Both the position numbers and the translations under genes were made by a program. From Terriglobia bacterium (lineage in GTDB: Bacteria; Acidobacteriota; Terriglobia; Terriglobales; Acidobacteriaceae), in assembly GCA_020073665.1 (NCBI GenBank), contig JAIQEU010000006.1, positions 62,001 through 126,000 on the forward strand: DNA of 64,000 bases. Direction: 5' to 3'. Of this stretch, positions 63,447 through 64,000 are shown piece after piece. The notes below the pieces were generated by a model. That model was not told the origin of the DNA and did no database searches. It was given only the letters and a program-made list of their open reading frames with translations. Position 1 is the stretch's first letter; each line of letters starts with the position of its first letter.

Positions 63447-64000
63447 TTATGCGGGCGAAGTGGCCTCGGCCAGACGCTCGGCAATGACGGTATACGCGGA
63501 GGGATTGAAAACCAGTCCCACGTGGGTACCGGGAACCTCGAAGTCGATGTCACGGTCTCCGGTCCGGCAATATCGCCAATCCACGATTCCATCGTCACAG
63601 GTGTAGATGGCGGTCAGGGCAATCGATTTCGGCATGTTGCAACGCAGGGAACTGAGAAAATTGCAGGTACAACGTGGGGTGTAGCAGTCCGGGAGCACTC
63701 CGGCACCATGCTCGTGCAAGATCTGGGTGCGAACCACCTTGGCCGCATTCAGGACAGAAGGATGCATGACCGTGCCCCGGATGGGGGCCCCGAGCGTTAT
63801 CACCGAGGCAACGTCCTTCGGGCGTTGGGCAGCTACCGAGCGGGCAATGATTCCTCCCAGGCTATGGCCGATGAGGTGGATCTTGCGCCCCGTGTCTTTG
63901 AGGGCCTTGTCAATGGTCGCCGCTAAACGGTATCGGATCAGCAAGTTCGGACATTCCGCATTCAAACCGATGCCGGAAAGGTAGGGCCGGTAGCCGATGC
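63447..64000 (-). CDS. Alpha/beta-hydrolase lipase/esterase, 5' end outside the window
   Basis: The frame is open to the window edge, so the N-terminus is missing. At least 184 residues are seen, including GYRPYLSGIGL near the cut, the lipase nucleophile elbow GHSLGG (IHLIGHSLGGIIARSVAAQ), CDDGIVDWR with a candidate Asp, and GTHVGLVFNP with the likely catalytic His. Several Cys (CYTPRCTCNF) may form a small cluster. It resembles bacterial triacylglycerol lipase-like proteins. The apparent internal start near 63965 (TTG) is not the real one. Confidence 0.82.
   Translation of the reverse strand, partial: IGYRPYLSGIGLNAECPNLLIRYRLAATIDKALKDTGRKIHLIGHSLGGIIARSVAAQRPKDVASVITLGAPIRGTVMHPSVLNAAKVVRTQILHEHGAGVLPDCYTPRCTCNFLSSLRCNMPKSIALTAIYTCDDGIVDWRYCRTGDRDIDFEVPGTHVGLVFNPSAYTVIAERLAEATSPA

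Noticed and set aside
1-64000. tRNA, rRNA, CRISPR array, insertion sequence or prophage
   Set aside because: No cloverleaf-like sequence, regular repeat-spacer array, transposase or phage gene was seen. The only tandem repeats are the ACP domains inside the synthase gene.

Overview
This 64 kb window is GC-rich, densely coded chromosomal DNA of a Gram-negative, respiratory, heterotrophic bacterium. The large Oar-type TonB-dependent receptor with an N-terminal carboxypeptidase-regulatory-like domain, the one-chain eukaryote-style acetyl-CoA carboxylase, the exported AmmeMemoRadiSam proteins and the mix of aromatic catabolism with anaerobic-type molybdoenzymes suggest Acidobacteriota. That placement is an inference from gene content, not from a marker gene. 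No rRNA, tRNA, CRISPR array, insertion sequence or phage gene was recognised.

Layout: (1) 1-5.7 kb: an intrinsic terminator, a possible very small membrane protein, a membrane-embedded spermidine-synthase-like protein, and a convergent AmmeMemoRadiSam pair (fused Memo-AMMECR1 plus radical SAM enzyme), both with export-like N-termini. (2) 5.9-16.5 kb: an eight-gene operon encoding an electron-transfer chain: GltD-like Fe-S flavoprotein, Rieske protein, cytochrome b, hexaheme cytochrome c, then the alpha, beta, gamma and chaperone components of an exported type II DMSO-reductase-family enzyme (Nar/Ser/Clr/Ddh/Ebd group). (3) 16.7-23.3 kb: protocatechuate branch of the beta-ketoadipate pathway (pcaHG, pcaB, fused pcaDC) with a LysR regulator and a benzoate-CoA-ligase-family enzyme; a TonB-dependent receptor lies divergently at 23.8-27.0 kb. 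(4) 27.0-31.5 kb: a second molybdoenzyme, PsrABC/PadBCD-like, without a Tat signal and with a MoaD-like protein in the operon. (5) 31.7-36.5 kb: glyoxylate shunt (aceB and aceA divergent) and a TPR-HTH protein behind aceB. (6) 36.5-57.7 kb: one long minus-strand operon: quinone-linked ETF oxidoreductase, etfB, etfA, acyl-CoA dehydrogenase, a 2974-residue PfaA-like synthase (KS-AT-KS-4xACP-KR-DH), a 1.9k-residue one-chain acetyl-CoA carboxylase and a phosphopantetheinyl transferase. (7) 58.2-64 kb: GMC oxidoreductase, WS/DGAT acyltransferase, small proteins, a conserved hypothetical protein and a truncated lipase.

The most unusual part is region 6. It couples malonyl-CoA supply, an iterative synthase, carrier activation and an acyl-CoA dehydrogenase with its own route to the quinone pool. 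All four tandem carrier domains have threonine where the phosphopantetheine serine is expected, and the second ketosynthase is atypical. Region 2 reads as a self-contained quinol-to-molybdoenzyme (or reverse) chain. Four CRP-type palindromes (TGTGA-N6-TCACA or close) precede the operons at 5971, 31488, 57708 and 62358, which suggests a shared regulator.
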